Shown here: piece after piece, positions 35,509 to 45,190 of the stretch
Position numbering within the stretch: position 1 is the first letter of the stretch
How the letters are laid out: the number at the start of each line of letters is the position of its first letter
Source of the DNA: Lachnospiraceae bacterium
Lineage (GTDB): Bacteria > Bacillota > Clostridia > Lachnospirales > Lachnospiraceae
DNA length: 64,000 nucleotides
Direction: 5' to 3'
Assembly: GCA_028693165.1 (NCBI GenBank)
Contig: JAQUVX010000014.1
Span: forward strand, 34,420-98,419
The notes under the pieces: generated by a model
Databases searched by the model: none
Seen by the model: only the letters and a program-made list of their open reading frames with translations
What the model was told of the DNA's origin: nothing
Translations under genes and position numbers: made by a program

Positions 35509-35597
35509 GATGTCACCTCATCTATATCTTTGGGTATCTGTTTCGCCATGCTCTCGCCAGCAAAATCCAGGCGGCCAAACAGTACTATCAGTATATA

Positions 35598-35638
35598 AAA
35601 AAAGAAGGGCAAAAACAAGTCATATGCCCTTCTTTTTT
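35598..35638. terminator. Bidirectional-looking terminator
   Basis: AAGAAGGGCA and TGCCCTTCTT form a stem within 35598-35638 with flanking A and T runs on both sides. It overlaps the last codons of the gene at 35620-36075 and terminates that minus-strand transcript. Confidence 0.8.
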
Positions 35639-36075
35639 GTAATTTGTTCAAACAATAATCCCGTGGCGAACCATAACGGTGCAAAATCCAGGCGAATCAG
35701 ACCATTTACGCTGGTCTGACTTCCAGAATAATCCCAGGGACACATGCCGCGCGCCCGCAGCCAGGCCCCGGAACCATACTCTGCCACAAAGATCAGCACC
35801 ATATAGAGCATACCATGTCGGATGATCCGGTCTCTTGCTCCAACCGCGCGCTCCCCGATCCACCAGTCCACTCCTTTCGCGATCGGCGCCAGCATGGCTC
35901 CGCAGCCATAGATCGGAAACATCAAAAGAGACGTCTGTCCCATCAGCCGCCAGTCATGCGCCAGAATCGATTCCACCGAAGTAAAGATCACCTCCAGGCA
36001 CCAGCCCGCCACACCACATTTTAAAAAATTCACAGGTAACTGCATCCGTCTTTTCATGACATTAATATGCCGCAT
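35620..36075 (-). CDS. Small membrane protein, ABC_trans_CmpB-like family (PF06541-type)
   Basis: 151 residues with four hydrophobic segments. The pattern GVAGWCLEVIFTSVES near the start, LLMFPIYGCGAMLAPI and a C-terminal RLDFAPLWFATGLLFEQ fits the PF06541 family, often mislabelled 'ABC transporter type IV'. Despite the name there is no ATPase nearby and no known transport role. ATG 36075 is used; ATG 36057 is an alternative. It lies 34 nt after the cls start, same strand. Confidence 0.6.
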   Translation of the reverse strand: MRHINVMKRRMQLPVNFLKCGVAGWCLEVIFTSVESILAHDWRLMGQTSLLMFPIYGCGAMLAPIAKGVDWWIGERAVGARDRIIRHGMLYMVLIFVAEYGSGAWLRARGMCPWDYSGSQTSVNGLIRLDFAPLWFATGLLFEQITKKKGI

Positions 36076-36109
36076 ACCGTCCTGTTTTATACCATTTTCT
36101 TCTATATAA

Positions 36110-37588
36110 CTATAAAAGCGGTGACAAAAGCCGGCTTCCCTGTTCGCGAATCCGCACCCACAGGCTTCTCGCCTCGTACACTTCCCGGGTCACCTCCCGG
36201 CATCGGGTCAGATCATCCAGAAACGCCGCCTCCATCCGCTCCGTCGTCTCTTCGTCATAAATCATTGCATTGACCTCGAAGTTCAGCTCAAAGCTGCGGA
36301 TATCCATATTCGCCGTGCCGCAGCAGCACACCCGGCTGTCCGCCATCACGCATTTTGCATGGAGAAAACCATTCTCATAGGTGTAGCAGCGGGCCCCCGC
36401 CTCCACCATCTCTCCAACGTAGGAGTACGTCGCCCAATATACAAACGGATGATCCGGCTTACAGGGAATCATCAGACGCACATCAATGCCGGATTTCGCC
36501 GCAATCTTCAGTGCACTCAGCACCGCATCATCCGGCACAAAATACGGCGTTTGAATGTAGATGTGATGACGGGCCTTATGCATCAGCTGCAGGTAATTGT
36601 CCCGGATCTGCCGCTCATGAGAATCCGGCCCGCTGGCGATAATCTGAATGCCAAGCGTGCTGCCCGGAGACACCGCCTGCATCCCGCGTTCTGATATCGT
36701 CTTAAAATAGCGTTCCTCTTTAAACAGATTTTCCTTCGTCGCGTAATTCCAGTCCAGGGCAAAACGGATTTGCAGGCTGATCACCGCATCGCCGGTGATG
36801 CGCAGATGCGTGTCCCGCCAATAGCCAAACCGAGGATTGCGGCCCAGGTATTCTCTTCCGATATTGAAACCGCCCACATATCCCACACGTCCGTCGATCA
36901 CAACCGTCTTCCGGTGATTTCGGTAATTGACGCGCAGATTCAGACGGCCAAGAACCGGCGGGAAGAAACAGCCGACCAGAATTCCGGCTTTCCGAAGCTC
37001 CTCCCACCGGACTTTTGGCATAAAACGCCCGCCCATGCCGTCATAGAGAATGCGAACCGCCACACCATGTGCCGCCCGCTCTTTTAAGATCGGCGCAATC
37101 GAATCAAACAGTTCGTCATTTTTGATGATATAATACTGAATATGGATGTAATCCTGTGCCTGGCGAAGCTGGCTGCGCAGATCCTCAAACTTTTTCTGAC
37201 CGTCCGTGAAAATCTCCACATCGTTGTTCAGGGTCAGCACCGCCCCCGCCTGCTCCAGATTGTAGTAGACAAGGTCTGCATAATCTGCCGACAGCGGATC
37301 CTCCAGATCTCCCCGCTCCCTCCGCAGAATCCGCTCCTGATTTTCCACCGAATAGCGCAGACGGTCTTCCATCTCCTTGATCCGAAACATCCGGCTCTTG
37401 TGAAAATCCTGTGCAAAAATCAGATAAAAGAAGAAACCAAACACCGGCACAAAGTACAGAATCAAAAGCCAGGTCCAAACCGCCTTCGGGTCCCGTCTCT
37501 GAAAAAACACAATCAGAATGGACAAAACAAGATTGATATAAAGCAGATGCTCCATAATCCAGGTCCATACTGCCACAATCCCCTCCAT
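36110..37588 (-). CDS. cls: Cardiolipin synthase (phospholipase D family)
   Basis: 492 residues. Two N-terminal membrane helices (about 13-30 and 40-58) are followed by two PLD/HKD catalytic motifs: NHRKTVVIDGRVGYVGGFNIG in the middle and HAKCVMADSRVCCCGTANMD near the end. It condenses two phosphatidylglycerols to cardiolipin. It starts 4 nt after the orphan prepilin gene ends. Confidence 0.94.
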   Translation of the reverse strand: MEGIVAVWTWIMEHLLYINLVLSILIVFFQRRDPKAVWTWLLILYFVPVFGFFFYLIFAQDFHKSRMFRIKEMEDRLRYSVENQERILRRERGDLEDPLSADYADLVYYNLEQAGAVLTLNNDVEIFTDGQKKFEDLRSQLRQAQDYIHIQYYIIKNDELFDSIAPILKERAAHGVAVRILYDGMGGRFMPKVRWEELRKAGILVGCFFPPVLGRLNLRVNYRNHRKTVVIDGRVGYVGGFNIGREYLGRNPRFGYWRDTHLRITGDAVISLQIRFALDWNYATKENLFKEERYFKTISERGMQAVSPGSTLGIQIIASGPDSHERQIRDNYLQLMHKARHHIYIQTPYFVPDDAVLSALKIAAKSGIDVRLMIPCKPDHPFVYWATYSYVGEMVEAGARCYTYENGFLHAKCVMADSRVCCCGTANMDIRSFELNFEVNAMIYDEETTERMEAAFLDDLTRCREVTREVYEARSLWVRIREQGSRLLSPLL

Positions 37589-37592
37589 GGTC

Positions 37593-38048
37593 TCACCTCT
37601 TCCCCGGCCCGCTCTCCGGCCGCTGTTCCACTGTGACCTTATTGTCTTCTATGGTAACCCAGCAGGTTCCCACCCGATAGATCAGCTCGTCAACAGCGGT
37701 ATCATTTTCCGCAAACGTCAGCTGTTCAATCGCTGCATCGTCCGAGCATTTCACCAACAGATATTCTTCCAGCACATGTGGTTTGTCCGGCCCGTTTTCT
37801 CCATGTGGCATCTCGCCCAGAAAATCCATTGCCTCAATCTGCAGCTGATCGTGTTCCACCAGATACAGATTGATCGAACGCCTCACCTGCTGTGCCTCCA
37901 GCACACACCGCTGCTCTTTGCCCATTTCGATAAAGCCCGCCAGACTCGGAACTGTTATCGACACCAGAATCATCAGGACAGCCAGCACCACAATCAGTTC
38001 GATCAGCGTAAAGCCTCGTTTTTGCTTGTCTCCACTCTTTTGCCGCAT
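37593..38048 (-). CDS. Orphan type IV prepilin-like protein
   Basis: 151 residues. A prepilin leader of charged residues ends at Gly12, cleavage motif G/FTLIELIVVLAVLMILVS with Glu at +5, followed by the amphipathic helix and a variable acidic C-terminal domain. No pilus ATPase, prepilin peptidase or platform protein is in the window. It lies 4 nt upstream of cls, an unusual operon partner. It could be a minor pseudopilin of a system elsewhere in the genome. Confidence 0.82.
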   Translation of the reverse strand: MRQKSGDKQKRGFTLIELIVVLAVLMILVSITVPSLAGFIEMGKEQRCVLEAQQVRRSINLYLVEHDQLQIEAMDFLGEMPHGENGPDKPHVLEEYLLVKCSDDAAIEQLTFAENDTAVDELIYRVGTCWVTIEDNKVTVEQRPESGPGKR

Positions 38049-38099
38049 CCTGCCAACTTTCTACGGTCCCATTATCTCCAGGCAGCCACGACATCGCTT

Positions 38100-38279
38100 T
38101 TATACAAACTTATTCAAAGAATGATCATAACGATAATCCACGGAACGCATCTGCTTCTCCAGGTCTTCTGCTTTCAGATCGAAGGACCTGCACAGTTCCT
38201 CCAGGGAAGCGTAATGATCTCGCAGCTGCGTATTTAAAAAGCTGAGTAATATCATAGGATCTTTTGGAATCGTCTTCAT
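38100..38279 (-). CDS. DUF4250 domain protein (short gene)
   Basis: 59 residues, ATG 38279 to TAA 38100, with AAAGGA eight nucleotides before the start. It reads MKTIPKDPMILLSFLNTQLR, then DHYASLEELCRSFDL...QMRSVDYRYDHSLNKFV. The IPKDPxxLLSFxNxxLRDxYxSLxEL pattern is the DUF4250 family common in Clostridia. Function unknown; probably a small cytosolic protein. It lies 51 nt upstream of the prepilin gene. A longer frame on the same strand (38125-38328) is a shadow. Confidence 0.8.
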   Translation of the reverse strand: MKTIPKDPMILLSFLNTQLRDHYASLEELCRSFDLKAEDLEKQMRSVDYRYDHSLNKFV

Positions 38280-38471
38280 AGTATTTTTCCTTTCTGCATT
38301 TTATCATATCCGTCCATCGGACACCCAACCGGAATTACGCATTTACATTGTCAGTATTTGGATAATGTTTTTCTTTTGAAGGCCTGTTCCGGGGAATTTT
38401 CTTGTGTTATAATCATACAATAATTTGAATTTCATGACAAGTTTTTGTTTCTTAACAGGAGGATCAAATCG

Positions 38472-39497
38472 ATGATAAACGAACAAAAGAAACACATTCT
38501 CATGATTGCAACCGGCGGAACCATCGCCTCCAAACGCGGTGATTCCGGCCTAAAACCGTTGATCACGTCCGAAGAGCTTTTGGGATACGTGCCGGATGCC
38601 GCAAAGCTTTGTCAGGCAGATGCCCTGCAGCTTTTAAATATTGACAGCACCAATATGCAGCCAAAGCACTGGCTGCTGATTGCCGCCGCGATTGAGGAGC
38701 ATTACGACCGCTATGACGGCTTTGTCGTCTGCCACGGGACGGACACGATGGCCTACACGGCCTCCGCCCTCTCCTATCTGATACAGAATTCGCCAAAGCC
38801 CATCATCATCACCGGCTCCCAGAAGCCCATTGATTTGGAGATCACAGATGCCAAGACCAATCTTTCCGACAGTCTGCGCTACGCAAGCTGTGGCCGGGCA
38901 CACGGGGTAGCCATCGTCTTTGACGGCAAGGTCATCGCCGGAACCCGCGGCAAAAAGGAGCGGACCAAGAGCTACAATGCCTTTTCCAGTATCAACTTCC
39001 CCTATCTTGCCACGATTCAGGACGGACACATCATCTTCTATCTGGACGACAAGGATCAGCTGCAGGCACCGGTTCAATTCTATCACGCACTGGACTCCAG
39101 AGTCGCTCTGCTCAAGCTGATCCCGTCCATGGAGGCTGGGGTGCTGGATTACATGGCAGAGCATTACGATGCCGTCATCATCGAATCCTTCGGCGTGGGC
39201 GGCATTCCGACTCATGACACCGGAGATTTCCACAAGGCCATCGAGCGCTGGGTATCGGCCGGCAAATTCGTCATCATGACCACGCAGGTCACCAACGAAG
39301 GCAGCAATATGTCGGTCTACGAGATCGGGAAAAGCATCAAGCAGGAATTCGGACTTCTGGAGGCCTATGATATGACGCTGGAAGCCACGGTGACCAAGCT
39401 GATGTGGATTCTCGCCCAGACCAAGGATCCGGCCCGGGTTCGGGAACTGCTCTACCGCACGGTCAACCGCGATATCCTGTTTACCAGCAAATGGTAA
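38472..39497 (+). CDS. L-asparaginase (cytosolic type)
   Basis: 341 residues from ATG 38472 with AGGAGG nine nucleotides upstream. First catalytic Thr14 lies in ATGGTIAS, the second in VCHGTDTMAYTASALSYL; the lysine/aspartate pair is in this region too. No signal peptide, so cytoplasmic. It hydrolyses asparagine to aspartate and ammonia. A -10-like TATAAT lies at 38408-38413. Convergent with spoVAF, with no terminator visible in the 12-nt gap. Confidence 0.92.
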   Translation: MINEQKKHILMIATGGTIASKRGDSGLKPLITSEELLGYVPDAAKLCQADALQLLNIDSTNMQPKHWLLIAAAIEEHYDRYDGFVVCHGTDTMAYTASALSYLIQNSPKPIIITGSQKPIDLEITDAKTNLSDSLRYASCGRAHGVAIVFDGKVIAGTRGKKERTKSYNAFSSINFPYLATIQDGHIIFYLDDKDQLQAPVQFYHALDSRVALLKLIPSMEAGVLDYMAEHYDAVIIESFGVGGIPTHDTGDFHKAIERWVSAGKFVIMTTQVTNEGSNMSVYEIGKSIKQEFGLLEAYDMTLEATVTKLMWILAQTKDPARVRELLYRTVNRDILFTSKW

Positions 39498-39509
39498 TTT
39501 CTCTCTTCT

Positions 39510-40928
39510 CTAGTGCTGCGCCTTCTCCTTGCTGGGAAGGCGTCCGCGCAGGAACCGCTTCTTCAGTTCCTTCCAGCGAAACGGAACCAGCGGGTAGATA
39601 TAGCTCTTCCCCGCAATGGTTTTATTGAAAACGACGGCACACACGGCGAGCAAAAGTCCTGCCGCATATCCCCACACATCGAACAGACTGATCAAAACCA
39701 GCAGAATAATACGCATAAATTTCAGCGCATAGCCCAGTTCAAAGCTGGACTGGCTGTAATTTGCGATCGTCACAAACGCCATATACAACATGGTTTCACT
39801 GTTAAACCATCCTGATTTTACAGAATATTCGCCCAGGACGATACCGGCAATGACGGACAGCGGGGTCGTCAGCATACTGGGTGTGTTGATTGCCGCCAGG
39901 CGCAGACCGTCGATGGCAAATTCCAGGATCAGTAGCTGCGCGATCAGCGGAACCTGCATCTCGTCCGCCACCTTGAGAAACTGTAGTCCCGCAGGCAGAA
40001 TATCGGGATGCATCATGAGCAGCAGCCAGGTCGGGGTCAGCAGCAGGCAGAGCACCGCCGTCGCCATGCGGGATAGCCGCAGATAGCTTCCGGTAATCGG
40101 AGGAAAATAATAATCATCCGCCTCCTCGATGATATCAAAGACCGAGGACGGCAGCACCATCGCCGCCGGGGAATTGTCTACCAGAATCACGATATTCCCC
40201 TCCAGCACGCAGGCCGCAGCCGTGTCGGGGCGTTCTGTAAACTTGAACTTCGGAAACGGATTGTACCATTTATGCGGATAGAGACATTCCGCCAGACTTT
40301 CCTGGTTCATGGTCAGCGCATCGACCTGCAGCTTTTCAATGCGGCTGCGGATGTCTGCAAGGAGCTCCTGATCCACCCGCCTGCCCATGTAACACAGCGC
40401 GATGTCCGTGTGGGAGCTCTCCCCTGCCGTCATGATCTCCATGGTCAGGTCACGATCACGGATTCGCCGCCGGATCAATGCCGTGTTGAAGATCAGCGTC
40501 TCCACAAATCCATCCCGGGAGCCGCGCAGCACCTTGTCCTTCTCCGGCTCGTCCACGCTTCGCGCCGGGTAGGTCCGGCAATCGATGGTCATGCACTGGT
40601 CATAGCCGTCGATAAACAGACAGGATACACCCATCAAAAGCTGCACGATCATGTCTTCCGCCTTGTCAACCAGCCCCACCTCACCGTAGGGAAGATATTT
40701 TCTGGAAAAACCTGCCGCATTTTGCGGCATATCCTCCGCTTTAATGATCCACCACGACTGCAAAATCTTTAATACCACTTCGTCCTTCGTAAATCCATCT
40801 ACAAAGAAGAGGCATCCCGTCCTGCCGCCCACCTCAATCTCCCGATATACCACGTCGAAATTCTCGTCCGCGCGCAGCATCTGTTTCAGCTCCGCCTCAT
40901 TGTCTGACAACTTTTTTGAAAATGCCAT
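39510..40928 (-). CDS. spoVAF: Spore germination/SpoVAF-type GerA-family protein
   Basis: 472 residues from ATG 40928 (AGAGGAG nine nucleotides upstream). GerA-family architecture: a soluble N-terminal half with MGVSCLFIDGYDQCMTID, then about five membrane segments. The stretch LLLMMHPDILPAGLQFL, LAAINTPSMLTTPLSVIAG, GEYSVKSGWFNSETMLYMAF and AGKSYIYPLVPF matches SpoVAF more than GerAA as I recall them. SpoVAF sits in the spore inner membrane and aids germination. The spoVA operon is not adjacent; this is the clearest mark of a spore former. Confidence 0.85.
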   Translation of the reverse strand: MAFSKKLSDNEAELKQMLRADENFDVVYREIEVGGRTGCLFFVDGFTKDEVVLKILQSWWIIKAEDMPQNAAGFSRKYLPYGEVGLVDKAEDMIVQLLMGVSCLFIDGYDQCMTIDCRTYPARSVDEPEKDKVLRGSRDGFVETLIFNTALIRRRIRDRDLTMEIMTAGESSHTDIALCYMGRRVDQELLADIRSRIEKLQVDALTMNQESLAECLYPHKWYNPFPKFKFTERPDTAAACVLEGNIVILVDNSPAAMVLPSSVFDIIEEADDYYFPPITGSYLRLSRMATAVLCLLLTPTWLLLMMHPDILPAGLQFLKVADEMQVPLIAQLLILEFAIDGLRLAAINTPSMLTTPLSVIAGIVLGEYSVKSGWFNSETMLYMAFVTIANYSQSSFELGYALKFMRIILLVLISLFDVWGYAAGLLLAVCAVVFNKTIAGKSYIYPLVPFRWKELKKRFLRGRLPSKEKAQH

Positions 40929-40962
40929 GGTTTCACACTCCTCTCTCATCCTTTGACAAAAT

Positions 40963-40992
40963 CAGTATGAGCGATTCCCTAAAATTTTATCC
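40963..40992 (-). promoter_or_regulatory. Possible sigma-G promoter of spoVAF
   Basis: Minus strand GGATA (40988-40992), 18-nt spacer, CATACTG (40963-40969). This resembles the forespore sigma-G pattern (GHATR, 17-18 nt, CATNNTA) with two mismatches. The position, about 35 nt before the start, is suitable. Confidence 0.3.
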
Positions 40993-41016
40993 ACAGTCTT
41001 CCACGGCTAATTGTCC

Positions 41017-41045
41017 TTGACGGAATACGAAATTAATGTTATATT
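41017..41045 (+). promoter_or_regulatory. Strong sigma-A promoter with no downstream protein gene
   Basis: TTGACG (41017-41022), 17-nt spacer, TATATT (41040-41045) on the + strand. The only + strand feature it can serve before the terminator at 41159-41202 is the candidate RNA. Confidence 0.7.
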
Positions 41046-41052
41046 GTACTTT

Positions 41053-41202
41053 GTGAGATACAATAGAAGAGCGCCGAAGTCCGGCGCATTTGTTATCTTG
41101 ATTGGTATGGGGATACCAGACAAAAACTTTTATAGTGTAACGGTTTTCGGATCGTGACAAGAGCTGCTTTCTGTGGGGGAAAAGCAGCTCTTACTCTTTT
41201 TT
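41053..41202 (+). ncRNA. Candidate small RNA, ~150 nt, unassigned
   Basis: Transcript predicted from the promoter at 41017-41045 to a strong intrinsic terminator: stem AAGAGCTGCTTT (41159-41170) with AAAGCAGCTCTT (41181-41192), then ACTCTTTTTT. Internal structure: GCGCC/GGCGC hairpin at about 41071-41087 flanked by AGATACAA and TTGTTATCT arms, and TGGTAT-gggg-ATACCA at about 41103-41118. No reading frame with a ribosome binding site is present. It does not match 6S, SRP, tmRNA or any riboswitch I can recall. It lies between spoVAF and malic enzyme, both on the other strand. Confidence 0.6.
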
Positions 41203-41206
41203 ATGA

Positions 41207-41226
41207 AGCAGGGGGATGCCCCCGCT
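41207..41226 (-). terminator. GC-rich hairpin after malic enzyme
   Basis: GGGGG (41211-41215) pairs with CCCCC (41219-41223), flanked by AGC/GCT, directly after the malic enzyme stop. There is no U-run on the minus strand. Minus-strand transcripts that pass it would run antisense into the candidate small RNA. Confidence 0.45.
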
Positions 41227-42414
41227 TTATTTTATTTCTACATACGGTGCGCGGTTGATGCCCTCTTTTACCGCTTCCTGCGCCACCGCATTGGCTACCG
41301 CAAGCGCTACGCGATTGTCAAAAGAGGACGGGATGACATACTCGGTGGTCAGCTCGGCTTCCGGAATCACATTGGCAATCGCATGTGCGGCCGCAATCTT
41401 CATCGGCTCGGTGATATCTCTGGCACGCACGGCCAGCACGCCCTTGAAAAGTCCCGGGAATACCAGCACATTGTTGATCTGGTTCGGATAATCGCTTCGT
41501 CCGGTACCTACCACCACGGCTCCGCCTGCTTTTGCCTCGTCCGGCATAATCTCCGGAACCGGGTTTGCCATCGCAAATACGATACCCTGATTCATCGTCT
41601 CCACCATCTCTTTGGTCACCAGCTTCGGTCTGGATACGCCCACGAAAATATCGGCACCCTTCAGCGCATCTGCCAGCTTGCCATGTTCCTTCTTCTGGTT
41701 GCTGATATGGGAAATCTCTTCCTGTCCGGAATTCAGATTCGCGTCACCCTCACAGATGATGCCGTTCACATCACACATGATGATATTGCCAAAGCCCATG
41801 GCGATGAGCTGCTTGCCGATCGCGACTCCGGCCGCGCCTGCACCGTTGATCACGACACGCAGCTCGCCCATCGTTTTGCCGGTTACCTTGACTGCGTTCA
41901 GCAGCGCTGCGCCGACCACGATGGCCGTGCCGTGCTGGTCATCATGGAATACCGGGATATCGCACACCTCTTTCAGCTTCTTCTCGATCTCAAAACACCG
42001 CGGAGCCGCAATATCCTCCAGATTGATGCCGCCGAAGCTCTTGGAAATCAGTGCAATGGTGTTGACGATCGTGTCTACATCCTTGGAGTTCACGCACAGC
42101 GGAAATGCATCTACGTCAGCAAACGCTTTGAACAGTGCACATTTCCCTTCCATAACTGGCATGCCGGCCGACGGGCCGATATCGCCCAGACCAAGCACTG
42201 CCGTACCGTCGGTAATCACGGCTACCAGGTTGCCCTTGCGGGTGTAATCGTATGCCAGTTCTTCATTCTCTGCGATCAGCAGACATGGTTCTGCAACGCC
42301 CGGTGTGTAGGCGATTGCCAGCTCCTCCCGGTTGGTAATCGGTGCACGGGAAATGACCTCGATCTTTCCCTTCCATTCTTTGTGTTTCTCAATCGCTAAC
42401 TGTTTGTTGTCCAC
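41227..42414 (-). CDS. NAD(P)-dependent malic enzyme
   Basis: 395 residues. The N-terminal malic domain has [42 protein letters not shown] and [20 protein letters not shown]. The NAD-binding domain has [17 protein letters not shown] and [16 protein letters not shown]. It decarboxylates malate to pyruvate, yielding NAD(P)H. Short bacterial form without the phosphotransacetylase extension of MaeB. Cofactor preference cannot be read. Its promoter lies inside the preceding terminator hairpin. Confidence 0.93.
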   Translation of the reverse strand: MDNKQLAIEKHKEWKGKIEVISRAPITNREELAIAYTPGVAEPCLLIAENEELAYDYTRKGNLVAVITDGTAVLGLGDIGPSAGMPVMEGKCALFKAFADVDAFPLCVNSKDVDTIVNTIALISKSFGGINLEDIAAPRCFEIEKKLKEVCDIPVFHDDQHGTAIVVGAALLNAVKVTGKTMGELRVVINGAGAAGVAIGKQLIAMGFGNIIMCDVNGIICEGDANLNSGQEEISHISNQKKEHGKLADALKGADIFVGVSRPKLVTKEMVETMNQGIVFAMANPVPEIMPDEAKAGGAVVVGTGRSDYPNQINNVLVFPGLFKGVLAVRARDITEPMKIAAAHAIANVIPEAELTTEYVIPSSFDNRVALAVANAVAQEAVKEGINRAPYVEIK

Positions 42415-42471
42415 TGCGCTTATCCTCCTCTTTCTTTGCCTGGAACGTGTCTCTTTCGAATCGATACTGGT

Positions 42472-42500
42472 AGTTTAATGCAAAACGCAGGGCTTGTCAA
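42472..42500 (-). promoter_or_regulatory. Malic enzyme promoter embedded in the clpB terminator
   Basis: Minus strand -35 TTGACA (42495-42500), 17-nt spacer, -10 TAAACT (42472-42477). The -35 lies in the loop and the spacer is the descending arm of the hairpin at 42478-42517. Confidence 0.65.
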
Positions 42501-42517
42501 CGCCCTGCGTTTTGCAT
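42478..42517. terminator. Terminator of clpB, 16-bp perfect stem
   Basis: ATGCAAAACGCAGGGC (42478-42493) pairs with GCCCTGCGTTTTGCAT (42502-42517) around an 8-nt loop. It begins 6 nt after the clpB stop. A T-rich run also follows on the + strand. Confidence 0.8.
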
Positions 42518-42522
42518 TTTTA

Positions 42523-45114
42523 TCACTCTACATATGCGATCAGCCTGCTTCCTTCCTCCGACGTATCGATCACGATCGTCTGGCCCTCACTGATGTTTCC
42601 TTCCAGGATAATCCGCGCAGCCAGCGTCTCCACGTGCTTTTGCAGATACCGTCTCAGCGGACGCGCGCCATACGCCGGATCGTAACCGTGATCCGTGATG
42701 AAGCGCTTGGCGGCGTCGGTCAGCTCAACCGTCAGCTCCTTATCCACCAGACGTTTATTCACATCCGCCACCATCAGATCCACAATATGGGAGATATTGT
42801 CCTTCGTCAGCGGTTTGAAGAGAATCGTTTCGTCCAGACGGTTCAAAAATTCCGGACGGAAATGTGCCCGCAGCTCACCCATTACCATATCCTCTGTCTC
42901 CGGTCGGATCGCGCCGTTCTCGTCAATGCCCTCAAGCAGATACTGGGAACCGATGTTGGAGGTCATGATCAGGATCGTGTTCTTGAAATCCACGGTCTTG
43001 CCGGTGGAATCCGTGATTCGTCCATCATCCAGAACCTGCAAAAGTACATTAAATACATCCGGATGCGCTTTCTCCACCTCATCAAACAGCACTACCGAAT
43101 ACGGTTTGCGCCGAACGGCTTCGGTTAACTGACCGCCCTCATCGTAGCCCACATATCCTGGAGGCGCACCGATCAGACGTGCGACCGAATGCTTCTCCAT
43201 GTACTCACTCATATCAATTCGAACCATGTTGTTCTCATCGTCAAACAAGGCCTGCGCAAGCGCCTTGGCAAGCTCGGTCTTGCCGACACCGGTCGGCCCC
43301 AGAAACAGGAAGGAACCAATCGGTTTGGTGGGATCCTTGATGCCTGCTTTGGAACGCAGGATCGCTTCCGTCACCTTCTCCACGCCCTCATCCTGACCTA
43401 CGACACGCGTATGCAGCACATCGTCCAGATGCAGGATCTTGCTCCGCTCGCTCTCATTTAACTTGCTGACCGGAATGCCCGTCCAGCGGGAAATGATTCT
43501 GGCAATCTCCTCCTCCGATACGCTCTCGCGCACCAGACTCAGATCCTGATTCTTCACCTTCTCTTCCTCCGCCGCCAGTTCCTTCTGAAGCTGCGGCAGC
43601 TTGCCGTACTGCAATTCCGCGGCCTTATTCAGATCATACTGTTGCTGTGCGGAAGCAATATCGCGGTTCACCTGCTCGATCTCCTCACGCAGGGCCGACA
43701 GGCGGTCCACGGAAGATTTCTCATTCTCCCACTGCGCCTTTTTGCCCGCAAACTCCTCGTGCAGCTCCGCCAGATTCTTTTGCAGATCCTCCAGACGTTC
43801 CTTGCTTAAATGATCGGTTTCCTTCTTCAGTGCAGTGACCTCAATCTCCATCTGCATGATCTTTCTCGAAAGCTCATCCAGCTCCGCCGGCATCGAATCC
43901 AGCTCGGTCTTGATCAGAGCACAGGCTTCATCCACCAGGTCAATCGCCTTATCCGGCAGGAACCGGTCGGTGATATAGCGGTCAGAAAGCACCGCTGCCG
44001 CCACCAGCGCCGAGTCCGTGATCTTCACGCCGTGGAATACTTCGTAACGCTCCTTGATGCCGCGCAGGATGGAAATGGTATCCTCCACCGACGGCTGGTC
44101 AACCAGCACCGGCTGGAATCGACGCTCCAGCGCTGCATCCTTTTCAATATATTTCCGGTACTCATCCAGGGTCGTCGCACCGATACAGTGCAGCTCGCCG
44201 CGGGCCAGCATTGGCTTTAACAGGTTGCCTGCATCCATGGAGCCCTCGGTCTTACCCGCGCCCATGATGGTGTGCAGCTCATCGATGAACAGAATGATCT
44301 GTCCCTCACTCTTCTTCACTTCCTCCAATACCGCTTTCAGACGTTCCTCAAACTCGCCGCGGTACTTGGCTCCAGCCACCAGCGCCCCCATGTCCAGCGC
44401 AAACAGCTTCCGGTCTTTCAGCCCCTCCGGAACATCGCCGCGCACGATACGCTGTGCCAGACCTTCTACCACTGCCGTCTTGCCGACGCCAGGCTCACCG
44501 ATCAGCACCGGATTGTTCTTCGTCTTACGGGACAGGATCTGAACCACGTTCCGGATCTCGCCGTCGCGCCCGATGACCGGATCCAGCTTCTGATCGCGCG
44601 CCCGCTCTACCAGATCGTAGCCATATTTTTGCAGTGTGTCGTAAGTCGCCTCCGGATTGTCACTGACCACCCGCTGATTGCCGCGGACGGTGGAAAGCGC
44701 CTGCAAAAAAGTATCCCGCGTAATATTGTATTGGCGGAACAGTTCCTTCATGATGCGGTCCGCATGCTTCAACATCGACAGGAAGATATGCTCCACCGAG
44801 ACATATTCGTCCCCCATGGACTTCGACTCATCCTCCGCATGGATCAGCACCTTGTTCAAATCATTGCCGATGTATACCTGACCGCCGCCGCTTACCTTCG
44901 GCAGACCCGCCAGCTTCTGCTCTGCTTCGTTGATGATCTGTTCCTTCGTGATCCCCATCTTCGTCAGCAGCTTCAAAATCAGACTGTCGTCCAGCGTCAG
45001 CAGACTGTAGAACAGATGCTCCTGCTCGATCTGCTGATTGCCATACTCATACGCCAGCTTCTCACAGTTCTGAACCGCTTCCATCGACTTCTGCGTAAAT
45101 TTATTAATATTCAT
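42523..45114 (-). CDS. clpB: ATP-dependent disaggregase ClpB
   Basis: 863 residues from ATG 45114. Clp N-domain ([21 protein letters not shown]), AAA1 with Walker A GEPGVGKT and [10 protein letters not shown], the ClpB coiled-coil M domain (about 410-530), AAA2 with GPTGVGKT and [13 protein letters not shown], and the C-terminal ClpB_D2-small domain. It rescues aggregated proteins with DnaK. Controlled by HrcA through a CIRCE element over its promoter. In-frame codons upstream to 45138 carry no domain. Confidence 0.97.
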   Translation of the reverse strand: MNINKFTQKSMEAVQNCEKLAYEYGNQQIEQEHLFYSLLTLDDSLILKLLTKMGITKEQIINEAEQKLAGLPKVSGGGQVYIGNDLNKVLIHAEDESKSMGDEYVSVEHIFLSMLKHADRIMKELFRQYNITRDTFLQALSTVRGNQRVVSDNPEATYDTLQKYGYDLVERARDQKLDPVIGRDGEIRNVVQILSRKTKNNPVLIGEPGVGKTAVVEGLAQRIVRGDVPEGLKDRKLFALDMGALVAGAKYRGEFEERLKAVLEEVKKSEGQIILFIDELHTIMGAGKTEGSMDAGNLLKPMLARGELHCIGATTLDEYRKYIEKDAALERRFQPVLVDQPSVEDTISILRGIKERYEVFHGVKITDSALVAAAVLSDRYITDRFLPDKAIDLVDEACALIKTELDSMPAELDELSRKIMQMEIEVTALKKETDHLSKERLEDLQKNLAELHEEFAGKKAQWENEKSSVDRLSALREEIEQVNRDIASAQQQYDLNKAAELQYGKLPQLQKELAAEEEKVKNQDLSLVRESVSEEEIARIISRWTGIPVSKLNESERSKILHLDDVLHTRVVGQDEGVEKVTEAILRSKAGIKDPTKPIGSFLFLGPTGVGKTELAKALAQALFDDENNMVRIDMSEYMEKHSVARLIGAPPGYVGYDEGGQLTEAVRRKPYSVVLFDEVEKAHPDVFNVLLQVLDDGRITDSTGKTVDFKNTILIMTSNIGSQYLLEGIDENGAIRPETEDMVMGELRAHFRPEFLNRLDETILFKPLTKDNISHIVDLMVADVNKRLVDKELTVELTDAAKRFITDHGYDPAYGARPLRRYLQKHVETLAARIILEGNISEGQTIVIDTSEEGSRLIAYVE

Positions 45115-45190
45115 AATTTGCCTCCTCTCCATGGGCACATCTTATGCCCGCCGAATAACAAATTGTCTCTTTTATATTTGTTATAGTCGT

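Noticed and set aside
38125-38328. 67-codon frame near the prepilin gene
   Set aside because: It is a shadow of the DUF4250 gene, which has the better ribosome binding site and a recognisable sequence.
41053-41202. 6S RNA, SRP RNA or a riboswitch
   Set aside because: Lacks their conserved cores as I know them and is not followed by a same-strand gene; kept as an unassigned RNA.
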